A DNA stretch of 36,697 nt from Burkholderiaceae bacterium (GCA_019232795.1 JAFANH010000103.1:1-36697); one strand, 5' to 3'. Positions 25,864 through 34,703 are shown, counted from the stretch's first letter. The notes: generated by a model from the letters alone, not told the origin. Numbers and translations: made by a program.

Positions 25864-28770
25864 ATGTCTTTCAAGCTAAAAGCAATGCCTCTCGCATTAG
25901 CGCAAATTGTCGCTAGCGGAGCGTTCTCCGTGATGGCAGTATCGCCCGTCATGGCGCAGCAGGCCGCCGATCAGGCGCCGGTTCAACGCATTGAAATTAC
26001 CGGTTCCAGCATTCGCCGCGCCGACGCGGAAACGCCTAGCCCGGTGCAAGTGATCACGTCCGAAGAACTGAAGCAGTCGGGTTACACCTCCATTGCACAA
26101 GTTCTCGGCAACATTACCGCCAACGGCCAAGGTACCTTGAGCCAAGGCTTTTCCGGCGCGTTTGCAGCCGGTGCGCAAGCGGTTTCGCTGCGCGGCATGA
26201 ATTCTTCTGCAACCCTGGTGCTGATCGACGGTCACCGTGTTGCATCGAATCCGATGTTTGATGACGGCCAGCGCTCCTTCGTCGACATCGGTTCCATCCC
26301 TTTCGACGCGATCGAACGCGTTGAAGTGTTGAAAGACGGCGCATCCGCACAGTACGGTTCCGATGCGATGGCCGGCGTTGTCAACATCATCCTGAAGAAG
26401 AACTTCAAGGGCACCACGGTCAATGTAGAAGGCGGTGGCGCAACGGAAGGCGGCGGTGCAACCACTCACGCATCCATCACCAGCGGCATGGGCGACCTGG
26501 ACAGCGACGGCTACAACGCTTTCCTGACTTTCGAATATCGCCATGAGCAACCGATCACCAACGCTTCCCGCTTCGGCGACGGCGCTTGGACCAACCTGAA
26601 CTTCGGAGCATATGGTACGGGCGGCTTCAACTGGACGCCGGGCGTCCCCAACCCGACCCGCCCGACTCCCAGCATCCCGGGCAGCATTTACCTGTACAAC
26701 CCCGCCGGTGGCCCTGCTTCGGCATCCAATACCGAGTTCCTTTCCGGCCCCTGCAAGAGCTGGGCGATGCTGAGCTCCGGCGGTTGCGCATTTTCGCCCA
26801 TCGGCAATCTGCAACCCGAAACCGAAAACCTGAACGTCATGGCCAGCTTCACCAAGAAATTGGCCGGTGACTGGCAGATCGCGACTAAGGCATCCTTGTT
26901 TAGCAGCACCGTGGACGTGACGAATGCCGCCGCCGGTCAGGGCTTGAGACCCGGCTTCCCGGCGTTCCTGAATCCGGCTGTAGGCGTCAACGGCGCGACA
27001 CCGTTCGTGGTGAATTACCCGAATCTGGCTCCTTCCGCGACGGTGACGGTGCCGGCGAACTATCCTGGCAATACTCTAGGTGTGCCGGCGCAGGTAATCG
27101 GCCTTGATGCCAGCGGCCCCATCTCTGAAACCGAGATCCAGACCAAGAACTACCGCTTCGCTGTAGATTTGACCGGCTCGATCGGCGAATGGGATACCCA
27201 GACTTCGCTGACCTTGTCGCGCATCAACCAGTACGACAACAACATCGGCACCATGAACAGCGAAGCCATGGCCTTGGCTTTGAATCGTGCAGCCAGCCCG
27301 TATTCCCTGACGGGCAATAATTCGGCAACCGATATCGCAGCGATTTATCCGGCCAACGTGACGAATATGTATTCGGAACTCGGCTCCCTGGAAACGCACG
27401 CTTCGCGTTCCTTGATGCAATTGCCTGGCGGCGATCTGGGCTTCAGCTTCGGCGCAGCTTACCTGTTCACCAAGGTCGATGCACCGCCGCCCAACCTGTA
27501 TGCAGCCGGCGACATCCCTGGCAACAGCTTTGTGCAGTTTGTCAACGGCGAACAGTCGGATACATCGTTGTTTGCTGAAGTCGCGGCACCGGTTACCAAG
27601 GCCTTGGAACTGGATGCCCATGCCCGCTACGACCACTTCGGCTTGAGCGGTCAGAACAATTCGTTCACGCCGTCGGCTGGCTTCAAGTGGGCTCCCAGCC
27701 CGGTCGTCGCACTGCGCGGCACCTTGGCAACCGGCTTTCGTGCTCCGAACGTTGCTGAAACCGGTAAATCCGGTTTGACGTTTGCCGGCGGTAACGACAC
27801 GATGCTGTGCCCCAACCCTGGTTCGCCTGCACCGGGCACTCCGGTTCTGTCCTGCTTGCCGACAGCGGTGTTCCAGACAGGCTCCAACAGCCATCTGAAT
27901 CCTGAGAAATCCGATTCCGCCACCTTGGGCGTGATTCTCGAGCCGATCAAGGGCTGGAGCTCGACCTTCGACGTGTACGACATCAAGGTCAAGAACCAGA
28001 TTTACACGCCGCCGCCTTCGGTTGCGAACACTCTGGTGCGTAGCTCCGTGCCTGTCAGCGGTCTGTGCTACGGCGCAACCGGAACCGCTCCTTGCGTGAT
28101 CCCGGGCGGTGCAAATGGCTTGCTGCTGTATGAAATCGCTCCGTACGAAAACACCAACGACACCGAAGTCCGTGGCTTCGAGCTCGAGACCCACTACAAG
28201 TGGAAGCTGGGTGAATTCGGCACGCTGTACACTGGCTTCGACTGGAGCCATACGCTGAGCTACATCCTGAACGTCGGCGGCACGGCGTATCAGTTGGCTG
28301 GTACGCACGGTCCGGAACTGATTGGCGGCGACACGGCCAATCCGAAGGACCGCATGCAGGCTACGTTGACTTGGGACAAGGGCCCGTGGGACGTTACCGC
28401 TGTAGAGAACTACATCAGCGGCTACACCAATACCGACCCGTCTTACGTGGGCAGCTTGGGCTTGCCGAACGATTGCGCTACCAACCTGCAAACGTATTCG
28501 GGCGTTCAGTTCAGCGGCTATACCGGTGGCATGTCTTCCTACCCGGCCAGCTTCTGCAAAACAGACTCGTTCTTTACGACGGATCTGACTGTGCGTTACA
28601 AGTACAGCAAGCAGTTGGTCATGCACTTCGCGGCCAACAATCTGTTCAACCGCCAACCTCCGTATGACGCCAACACGTACGGCGGCACGCCTTATCAGTA
28701 CAATCCGTCGCTGCATATGGCTGGCGCGATCGGCCGATTTGTGCAGGCTGGCGTGACCTACAGCTTCTAA
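25864..28770 (+). CDS. TonB-dependent outer-membrane receptor 2
   Basis: This 968-residue paralog of receptor 1 has a signal peptide (MSFKLKAMPLALAQIVASGA onward, cleavage after SPVMA), a plug domain with RIEITGSSIRRADAETPSP and FDAIERVEVLKDGASAQYGSDA, and a barrel ending GVTYSF. The barrel loops differ strongly from receptors 1 and 3, including Cys-containing stretches (GPCKSWAMLSSGGCAF), suggesting a different ligand. Ends and plug are well conserved. The ATG at 25864 was chosen over a GTG two codons upstream because AAGGAG (25851-25856) is correctly spaced and the MSFKLK start matches receptor 1. It has its own promoter, leader and terminator. Confidence 0.93.
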   Translation: MSFKLKAMPLALAQIVASGAFSVMAVSPVMAQQAADQAPVQRIEITGSSIRRADAETPSPVQVITSEELKQSGYTSIAQVLGNITANGQGTLSQGFSGAFAAGAQAVSLRGMNSSATLVLIDGHRVASNPMFDDGQRSFVDIGSIPFDAIERVEVLKDGASAQYGSDAMAGVVNIILKKNFKGTTVNVEGGGATEGGGATTHASITSGMGDLDSDGYNAFLTFEYRHEQPITNASRFGDGAWTNLNFGAYGTGGFNWTPGVPNPTRPTPSIPGSIYLYNPAGGPASASNTEFLSGPCKSWAMLSSGGCAFSPIGNLQPETENLNVMASFTKKLAGDWQIATKASLFSSTVDVTNAAAGQGLRPGFPAFLNPAVGVNGATPFVVNYPNLAPSATVTVPANYPGNTLGVPAQVIGLDASGPISETEIQTKNYRFAVDLTGSIGEWDTQTSLTLSRINQYDNNIGTMNSEAMALALNRAASPYSLTGNNSATDIAAIYPANVTNMYSELGSLETHASRSLMQLPGGDLGFSFGAAYLFTKVDAPPPNLYAAGDIPGNSFVQFVNGEQSDTSLFAEVAAPVTKALELDAHARYDHFGLSGQNNSFTPSAGFKWAPSPVVALRGTLATGFRAPNVAETGKSGLTFAGGNDTMLCPNPGSPAPGTPVLSCLPTAVFQTGSNSHLNPEKSDSATLGVILEPIKGWSSTFDVYDIKVKNQIYTPPPSVANTLVRSSVPVSGLCYGATGTAPCVIPGGANGLLLYEIAPYENTNDTEVRGFELETHYKWKLGEFGTLYTGFDWSHTLSYILNVGGTAYQLAGTHGPELIGGDTANPKDRMQATLTWDKGPWDVTAVENYISGYTNTDPSYVGSLGLPNDCATNLQTYSGVQFSGYTGGMSSYPASFCKTDSFFTTDLTVRYKYSKQLVMHFAANNLFNRQPPYDANTYGGTPYQYNPSLHMAGAIGRFVQAGVTYSF

Positions 28771-28827
28771 TCTGAAGCTGTAGTGAAGAACGGATGTGCA
28801 CGACGGCATCCGTTCTCCAGACTTTCG

Positions 28828-28857
28828 AAGCCGCAGGGAATTCTCTGCGGCTTTTTT
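28828..28857 (+). terminator. Rho-independent terminator of receptor gene 2
   Basis: Stem AAGCCGCAG / CTGCGGCTT with an 8-nt loop, followed by a T-run. It shares the CCGCAG core with the other receptor terminators. Confidence 0.88.
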
Positions 28858-28943
28858 CATTGAAAATGTAAAATTCGCCGATAATGGATAGCCTTGGCAT
28901 GCCCTGTGTGGCGTGCCCATTCAGCGAACACAAGGAGCCTCTT

Positions 28944-29273
28944 ATGAAATTTCTGTTGTCTGCGCTCACATTGAGCGTCCTCGCCACTTCGGTTTATGCA
29001 GACGATGCCATACCTTGCAAAAAGCCTGTGATTCCGAACCCCCAGGCGTCCGATACGGTGATCAAGATGTTCAACAAGCGTTATGACGCCTACAAGGTAT
29101 GCATCAAAAAATACGTCGATGAGCAGCACGCCATCGTCGACAGCGAAAAAGACAAAAACATGGAAAAGGCGAGGAGCGCCAACGATGCAGCGGAAGCGGC
29201 GATTAAGGATTACAACGCCTTCTCCGAGGAGGCTCAAGCGGCTTTCCCTCCGCAGGAAGACAAAGACAAGTAA
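28944..29273 (+). CDS. Small secreted (periplasmic) protein of unknown function
   Basis: This 109-residue protein has a clear Sec signal peptide (MKFLLSALTLSVLATSVYA, cleavage after residue 19), leaving about 90 residues. The mature part has two cysteines (DDAIPCKKPV and YKVCIKKY) that could form a disulfide. A charged helical region (about 55-95) rich in Lys, Glu, Asp and Ala follows, ending in a basic/acidic tail QEDKDK. AAGGAG at 28932-28937 fixes the ATG at 28944; an upstream in-frame ATG would spoil the signal peptide. It lies between receptors 2 and 3 after a terminator, so it needs its own promoter; none is clear. No family recognised. Confidence 0.8.
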   Translation: MKFLLSALTLSVLATSVYADDAIPCKKPVIPNPQASDTVIKMFNKRYDAYKVCIKKYVDEQHAIVDSEKDKNMEKARSANDAAEAAIKDYNAFSEEAQAAFPPQEDKDK

Positions 29274-29329
29274 CACGATCGTCCGCGATGAGTATTGTCC
29301 GGCCTTGACTTCCAGTGCGAGGTATGCCG

Positions 29330-29452
29330 ATGAAGCGCAGGGAATTCGTTGAACTCGGCATGACCCTGGGCGCAGCGAGTTTGGCCGGAACTTTTTGGCG
29401 CTGTGGGTGCGTGGCAGCAGATATGGGGGGTAAATACAGCGACGTGAGTTGA
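29330..29452 (+). pseudogene. Remnant of an amidase gene (signal-peptide region only)
   Basis: The first 20 codons read MKRREFVELGMTLGAASLAG, matching the start of the secreted amidase at 32919 (MKRREFVGLGMALGAVSMSG). Over the first 33 bases 27 are identical, and four of the five changed codons are synonymous. Similarity then stops and the frame ends after 40 codons, so nothing of the catalytic domain remains. It lies in the 508-bp gap before receptor 3 and looks like the decayed start of a second amidase. The rest of the gap shows only an imperfect inverted repeat (about 29621-29666) and the receptor 3 leader. Confidence 0.65.
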
Positions 29453-29718
29453 TGCGGCTTGGCATGAGTACTGGTATGCGCTTGTCGCTGGCGGGTTCGT
29501 GGAATCGGCTTTGGTAAGGCACAGTTTCTGTTCGTCGTTTTTCTGCGCGGTAGCAATCCAATATAGACGTTCATCCTGGCGAATGGCGTCATTCGTCCAT
29601 CAAGTTACCTGGAAGAGATGCATCCCCCCACCAATCATGGCGGCTGCCTGATCATTGGCGGGGATGTTTTCGCGGACAAGATTTTGATCGGCCGAATCGC
29701 CATTCGCATCGCGGCTTG

Positions 29719-29732
29719 CGTGCGCAAGTTCG
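29719..29732 (+). ncRNA. Putative leader hairpin, receptor gene 3
   Basis: CGTGC-GCAA-GTTCG can form the same GNRA-loop hairpin with one U-U mismatch and one G-U pair, 49 nt before the ATG. The right strand GCAAGTTCG is identical to that of leader 2. A competing stem (CTTGCG/CGCAAG) is possible, so support is weaker here. Confidence 0.35.
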
Positions 29733-29781
29733 TTGTACAAAAAAGCTGAATTAAAAAATTTTTACCCTAGGGAGTGTTTGC

Positions 29782-32670
29782 ATGTCTTTGAAATTAAAAG
29801 TGATGCCACTTGCGGTGGCGCAAGTTATCGCCGGTGGCGCTTTCTCCGTGATGGCGATTTCGCCGGTCATGGCACAGCAAGCTGCCGATCAGCAGCAATC
29901 GGTGCAGCGTATCGAAATCACCGGATCGAATATTCGCCGTGCCGACGCTGAAACGCCCAGCCCGGTGCAGGTGATTTCGGCCGACGACATGAAAAAATCC
30001 GGCTATACCTCGGTTTCCGAAGTCTTGCGCAATATTACTGCAAACGGCCAGGGCACCCTGAGCCAATCGTTTGCATCGGCATTTGCGGCCGGCGCCAGCG
30101 GCGTGGCTCTGCGTGGCTTGACCGTGGGTGATACGCTGGTGCTGATTGACGGCCACCGCATGACGCAATACCCGCTGTCGGATGACGGCGAGCGCTCCTT
30201 CGTCGATATTTCGGCGATCCCGTTCGACGCGATCGAACGCATCGAAGTGCTGAAGGACGGCGCTTCCGCCGTCTACGGTTCCGACGCCATTGCCGGCGTG
30301 GTCAACGTGATTCTGAAGAAATCCTATAGCGGCACCAACGTGACGGCGGAAACGGGCACGTCGCAGCAAGGCGGCGGCACCACCAACCATATGTCCATCA
30401 TCCACGGTTGGGGTAATCTCGATGAAGACGGCTACGCGGCCTATGCTTCCCTGGAGTTCCGCAAGCAAGACGCGATCATGTTGAACCAGCGTCAAGGCCA
30501 GAACTGGACCAATGGCGATTTCTCCTCAGTTGGCGGTATCAACACCACGCCGGGTTCAAGCGGTTACTTTTACGGTCCGGTGGTATCGACGCCTTACTTC
30601 ATCAATTCGGCCAACACCAGCCAGACCGCTTTCGGCACCGGCTCTTGCAACGCCACTTCGTTCGCCAACAACGGCTGTCAATACATCAGCCCGTACGCGC
30701 AGTTGCAGCCGAATACGGAAAACATCAATCTCTTGACCAGCTTCACGAAAAAGCTGCAAGACGGCTGGGAATTCGATATCAAGGGCTCGATTTTCGACAG
30801 CAAGGCGCAGCAGGTTAACGGCACCTCGCCGAACATCGGCAATGCCGGCAATATCAACGCTGGCGCAACGGGCGGTGGCTATCTGGGCAATACGGCCTAT
30901 TCGGCCGGCGTCGCTCCGCACCAGGTCGGCATCATCCCCAGCTTCACGGTTCCGGTCGGTTATCCTGGCAACCCCTTCAGTGCGCCGGCATATGTGCAAG
31001 GCCTGCTGAGCGATCTGGGCGCACCGACGACCGATATCGATTCCAAGAGCTATCGTCTGGTTGCCGAACTGTCCGGCACGATCGGCGGCTGGGATGTCAA
31101 TTCCTCCTTGGGCCTGACCCGCATCAATACCGAGCAGCGCTATCACAATTACCTGAACTACACCTCGCTGGACAACGCGCTCAATTATTCGGCTGCGGCG
31201 CCGAACGGCGCGCCGGGCTTGTATACCTTCGGCGGCAGCAATAGCGCCGCGGTGCTGAATTACATTTCGCCGCTGGTTCAGGGCATGCAATCGAGCACCT
31301 TGGACTTTGCCGAAGTGCGCGGTTCGCGTTCACTGATGACCTTGGCTGGCGGTGATCTGGGTATCGGCACCGGCGCCAGTTTCGTGCACCGCGCGCTGGA
31401 TGCGCCGGCAGCGGAGTTGTTCTCCAGCGGTATCGTCGGCGGCGGCAACGCGGCCTACGCGATCGGTCAGCAAAACGACGCTTCGGCCTATGTCGAATTG
31501 GTGGCGCCGGTGCTGAAGACCCTGGAATTGGACGGCGCCGCCCGTGTCGACCATTACGACACCTACGGCAATTCCTTCACGCCGAAATTCGGTTTCAAAT
31601 ACACGCCGACCGATCAAGTGGCTTTGCGTGGCACGGTTTCCACCGGTTTCCGTGCGCCGAATGCGGCCGAAGCCGGATCGACCAACTCGGTGTTCTATTA
31701 CAACGCCGTGAACGATCCGCAACTGTGCGCGAGCGGCAATCCGAACGCGCCGAAGAGCGCGCCGGCCTACTGCGCCAGCAGCGGCTTCTTCCCGTCGTAT
31801 TTCCAGACGCCGAATGCCAGCCTGCAGCCTGAAAAGTCGAAGTCCGCCACGTTTGGTCTGATTCTCGAGCCGATCAAGGGTTGGAGCACCACCCTCGATT
31901 ACTACTACATCGACATCAACAATCAGATCATCACGTCTTCGGAACTGCCAGGCTTCAGCCTGGCCGGCGCCGTGCGCAGCCCGACGCCGACCCAGTTGAA
32001 CGACGGTACCTTTGGTCCGGGCGCAATCCTGTACATCCCGAGTACCTATGTCAATGCCAACAGCACGCATACCAGCGGTATCGAGTTCGAAACGCGTTAC
32101 AAGTTCAAGATGCATGAATACGGCAACTTGACCACGACGCTGCAGATCACCCATATGTTCGATTACATCATGGACATCGGCGGCACGAGCTACGAGCTGG
32201 CTGGTACGCACGGCCCTGCCATCGTTTCCGGCGACACCGGCAATCCGAAGAATCGTGCCCAGGCTATCTTCTCCTACGACAAGGGCACGCTGAACGTGAC
32301 GACCACCCTCAACTGGGTTGGTTCCTACGATCTGACCGACCCGTCGCAAGGCTGGAACACCTGTCTGATCGGCGCCACGGCGCAGACCACCTACTTCGCG
32401 GGTGCCACCAGCATTCCGAACCAGTATTGCAAAGTCAGTTCCTTCCTGGATACCGACCTGACCGCGCGTTACCAGGTGAACAAGAACTGGACTTTGCACG
32501 CCGGCATCACGAACCTGTTCAACCAGGCGCCGCCGATCGACATCGCCACCTATGGCGCCTTGTCGGGCAACGTCGGCGCCGGTTTCGGCATGGTTCCGTA
32601 CAATCCGTCGCTGGCGCAATCCGGTGCGGTTGGCCGCTTCTTCAACATCGGAGCAGCTTACAAGTTCTGA
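29782..32670 (+). CDS. TonB-dependent outer-membrane receptor 3
   Basis: This 962-residue third paralog has a signal peptide (MSLKLKVMPLAVAQVIAGGA onward, cleavage after SPVMA), a plug with RIEITGSNIRRADAETPSP and FDAIERIEVLKDGASAVYGSDA, and a barrel ending GAAYKF. Its start region is closest to receptor 1. The pre-start block TTTTTACCCTAGGGAGT is nearly the same in all three genes, but the TTGACA/TTTCAT promoter of receptors 1 and 2 is not present here. The amidase gene follows 248 bp downstream after a terminator. The ligand is unknown. Confidence 0.93.
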   Translation: MSLKLKVMPLAVAQVIAGGAFSVMAISPVMAQQAADQQQSVQRIEITGSNIRRADAETPSPVQVISADDMKKSGYTSVSEVLRNITANGQGTLSQSFASAFAAGASGVALRGLTVGDTLVLIDGHRMTQYPLSDDGERSFVDISAIPFDAIERIEVLKDGASAVYGSDAIAGVVNVILKKSYSGTNVTAETGTSQQGGGTTNHMSIIHGWGNLDEDGYAAYASLEFRKQDAIMLNQRQGQNWTNGDFSSVGGINTTPGSSGYFYGPVVSTPYFINSANTSQTAFGTGSCNATSFANNGCQYISPYAQLQPNTENINLLTSFTKKLQDGWEFDIKGSIFDSKAQQVNGTSPNIGNAGNINAGATGGGYLGNTAYSAGVAPHQVGIIPSFTVPVGYPGNPFSAPAYVQGLLSDLGAPTTDIDSKSYRLVAELSGTIGGWDVNSSLGLTRINTEQRYHNYLNYTSLDNALNYSAAAPNGAPGLYTFGGSNSAAVLNYISPLVQGMQSSTLDFAEVRGSRSLMTLAGGDLGIGTGASFVHRALDAPAAELFSSGIVGGGNAAYAIGQQNDASAYVELVAPVLKTLELDGAARVDHYDTYGNSFTPKFGFKYTPTDQVALRGTVSTGFRAPNAAEAGSTNSVFYYNAVNDPQLCASGNPNAPKSAPAYCASSGFFPSYFQTPNASLQPEKSKSATFGLILEPIKGWSTTLDYYYIDINNQIITSSELPGFSLAGAVRSPTPTQLNDGTFGPGAILYIPSTYVNANSTHTSGIEFETRYKFKMHEYGNLTTTLQITHMFDYIMDIGGTSYELAGTHGPAIVSGDTGNPKNRAQAIFSYDKGTLNVTTTLNWVGSYDLTDPSQGWNTCLIGATAQTTYFAGATSIPNQYCKVSSFLDTDLTARYQVNKNWTLHAGITNLFNQAPPIDIATYGALSGNVGAGFGMVPYNPSLAQSGAVGRFFNIGAAYKF

Positions 32671-32739
32671 TGTGGGAAAGGCGCAGTGTCTGCGCGATTG
32701 CTTACGCGTGATCGCCGGACGCCGCAGTATGGAAACAGG

Positions 32740-32769
32740 AAAGCCGCAGGAATGCTCCTGCGGCTTTTT
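32740..32769 (+). terminator. Rho-independent terminator of receptor gene 3
   Basis: A 12-bp perfect stem (AAAGCCGCAGGA / TCCTGCGGCTTT) with a 4-nt loop and following T-run. It shares the CCGCAG core with the terminators of receptors 1 and 2. Confidence 0.92.
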
Positions 32770-32797
32770 TTATGGCGAACAGTCACGCAAGCGCAAT

Positions 32798-32836
32798 GCA
32801 TGTCAACGCATATCAACGCATATCAACGAATATAAT
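32798..32836 (+). promoter_or_regulatory. Amidase promoter with three tandem decamers
   Basis: GCATGTCAAC, GCATATCAAC and GCATATCAAC follow each other without gaps (32798-32827), and a decayed fourth unit merges into a perfect TATAAT (32831-32836). The 10-bp period places the copies on one face of the helix across the -35 region, where no consensus -35 exists. This suggests activator control. The predicted leader is about 75 nt. Confidence 0.5.
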
Positions 32837-32918
32837 GCGCTGGTGAGTCGAATGAATGCCGGCAGTGCAAAGGAAGAATGGGAAGTTCCACGTAAGTTTT
32901 CTGAAAGAGATCTCAACC

Positions 32919-34529
32919 ATGAAACGCAGGGAATTTGTCGGGCTGGGCATGGCGCTCGGGGCCGTAAGCATGAGCGGCACGAGCTTGGCTGCGGGTGGTG
33001 CAAAGTTATCGCTGGATACGCTGCTCGAAGCGACCGTTGCGCAACTGCAGGCCGCGATGGCCTCCGGCAAACTCAGCGCCTACGCGCTCACTCAGCATTA
33101 CCTGGCAAGGATAGACGCGCTCGACCGGGCAGGCCCGTGTTTGAATGCCGTGCTCGAGATCAACCCCGACGCACTGGAGATCGCACGCGAGCTCGACCGC
33201 GAGCGCGCGAAGCAAGGTGCGCGCGGCCCCTTGCACGGCATCCCGGTGCTGCTGAAAGGGAATATCGCCACCGCCGACCGCATGAGTACCGATGCCGGCT
33301 CGCTGGCACTGACTGGCATTCGTCCAGCACACGACTCTTTTGTGGCGGCGCGCCTGCGCGCTGCCGGCGCCGTTATCCTCGGCAAGACCAATCTCAGCGA
33401 ATGGGCGAATATGCGTTCGACGCGCTCCACCAGCGGCTGGAGCGGGCGCGGCGGACTGACTCTCAACCCCTATGCGCTCGACCGCAATACCAGCGGCTCC
33501 AGTTCCGGTTCCGGTGCGGCGATTGCAGCGAACCTGGCCGCGGTCGCGGTCGGCACCGAAACCGACGGCTCCATCGTCTCGCCGGCGTCGATCTGCGGCC
33601 TGGTCGGCATCAAGCCCACGCTAGGTGTGGTCAGCCGCAACGGCATCATTCCCATTGCGCATTCGCAAGATACAGCCGGTCCCATGGCGCGTACGGTGAC
33701 CGATGCCGCGCTCTTGCTGAACGCGCTGGCCGGCATCGATACGCGCGATGCCATCACGGCGGAAAGCGCGGGTAAGGTGCCTGACTATACGAAGTTCCTC
33801 GATGCCAATGGTTTGAAGGGCGCGCGTATCGGTGTGGCGCGCAATTTCTTCGGCGGCAACGACGAAGTCGATGCCGTGATCGAACAGGCGCTACGAGTAT
33901 TGAAGGCGCAAGGCGCGGTGCTGGTCGACCCGCTCGAAATCCCCAATATTGCCAAGTACCAGGACAGCGAACAGGAAGTCTTGCTGTATGAATTCAAAGC
34001 CGACCTGCAAGCTTACCTGGCCGAGTTTGCACCCGGTGCGCCCATCAAGACCATGGCCGACCTGGTCGCCTTCAATGAGAAACACCGCGACAAGGAACTG
34101 CAATATTTTGGCCAGGAACTCCTGGTACGTGCCGCTGCCAAGGGGGGACTCGACAGCAAGGACTACCTTGATTCATTGGCCAACAATCGGCGCTATGCGC
34201 GGGCCGAGGGCATCGACCAGGTGATGCAGGAACACAATCTCGACGCGCTGGTAGCACCGACCGGCAGCCCGGCTTGGTTGACCGACTTCATCAACGGCGA
34301 CCATTCCGGCGCCAGCTTCTCGTCGCCGGCAGCGGTGGCCGGTTATCCGCACATCACCGTGCCGGCCGGCGCTGTGCACGGCTTGCCGGTCGGTCTGTCC
34401 TTCGTCGCTTCGGCCTACGCCGAGCCGACGCTGATACGCTTGGCCTATGCCTACGAGCAGGCCAGCAATCTGCGGCAGGCGCCGCGTTATCCGCAAACCG
34501 TCTCGATCAAGGCCGCGCCGCATGTTTAA
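32919..34529 (+). CDS. Secreted amidase-signature hydrolase, peptide-amidase-like
   Basis: This 536-residue amidase-signature enzyme carries a twin-arginine-type signal (MKRREFVGLGMALGAVSMSG...SLAAG, about 1-27), so it probably folds in the cytoplasm before export. The Ser-cisSer-Lys triad is most likely Lys113 (LLKGN), Ser194 in GSSSGSG and Ser218 in TETDGS. The spacing between the two serines equals that I recall for the Stenotrophomonas peptide amidase, and GTETDGSIV...GLVGIKPTLGVVSRNGIIPI resembles that enzyme. It would hydrolyse an amide bond, possibly C-terminal peptide amides, in the periplasm or outside. The ATG at 32919 keeps the RR motif at the N-terminus; the upstream in-frame extension crosses the promoter. 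Its stop codon lies inside the TTAA duplication of an inserted miniature element. Confidence 0.88.
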   Translation: MKRREFVGLGMALGAVSMSGTSLAAGGAKLSLDTLLEATVAQLQAAMASGKLSAYALTQHYLARIDALDRAGPCLNAVLEINPDALEIARELDRERAKQGARGPLHGIPVLLKGNIATADRMSTDAGSLALTGIRPAHDSFVAARLRAAGAVILGKTNLSEWANMRSTRSTSGWSGRGGLTLNPYALDRNTSGSSSGSGAAIAANLAAVAVGTETDGSIVSPASICGLVGIKPTLGVVSRNGIIPIAHSQDTAGPMARTVTDAALLLNALAGIDTRDAITAESAGKVPDYTKFLDANGLKGARIGVARNFFGGNDEVDAVIEQALRVLKAQGAVLVDPLEIPNIAKYQDSEQEVLLYEFKADLQAYLAEFAPGAPIKTMADLVAFNEKHRDKELQYFGQELLVRAAAKGGLDSKDYLDSLANNRRYARAEGIDQVMQEHNLDALVAPTGSPAWLTDFINGDHSGASFSSPAAVAGYPHITVPAGAVHGLPVGLSFVASAYAEPTLIRLAYAYEQASNLRQAPRYPQTVSIKAAPHV

Positions 34530-34703
34530 GGCTACGCTGAACAAGTCCTCGCGCGTCACACATCTCCGATTTGGGCGGTCTGCAGCGTTGCAAATCCTCG
34601 CCATAGCCAGTGCTATGACTGTGGTTTGCGTGGGGCGGCCATCCGTCTTGCATCCCATCCCAAATCAGAGCGTGTGCCATCGCGAGACTTATTCAGCGTA
34701 GCC
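34530..34703. mobile_element. MITE-like element with IS5-like ends and TTAA target duplication
   Basis: The 174-bp element starts GGCTACGCTGAACAAGTC and ends with the reverse complement of GGCTACGCTGAATAAGTC (17 of 18 identical). Imperfect symmetry continues about 50 bp inward (GATTTGGG in both arms) and a CATAGC-CAGT-GCTATG hairpin sits in the middle. TTAA flanks both ends (34526-34529, 34704-34707), fitting the 4-bp YTAR duplication of the IS5 subgroup; the inner GAATAAG also resembles IS5 ends. It has no transposase, so it would depend on a full-length relative. It begins immediately after the amidase stop. Confidence 0.72.

Noticed and set aside
29621-29666. Rho-independent terminator or small RNA before receptor 3
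   Set aside because: The inverted repeat (CATCCCC...CCAAT / ATTGGCGGGGATG) is imperfect, has a 12-nt loop and is not followed by a T-run on the plus strand.
32856-32918. Upstream in-frame start for the amidase
   Set aside because: It would bury the twin-arginine motif 21 residues inside the protein; the ATG at 32919 begins directly with MKRREF, as does the remnant copy.
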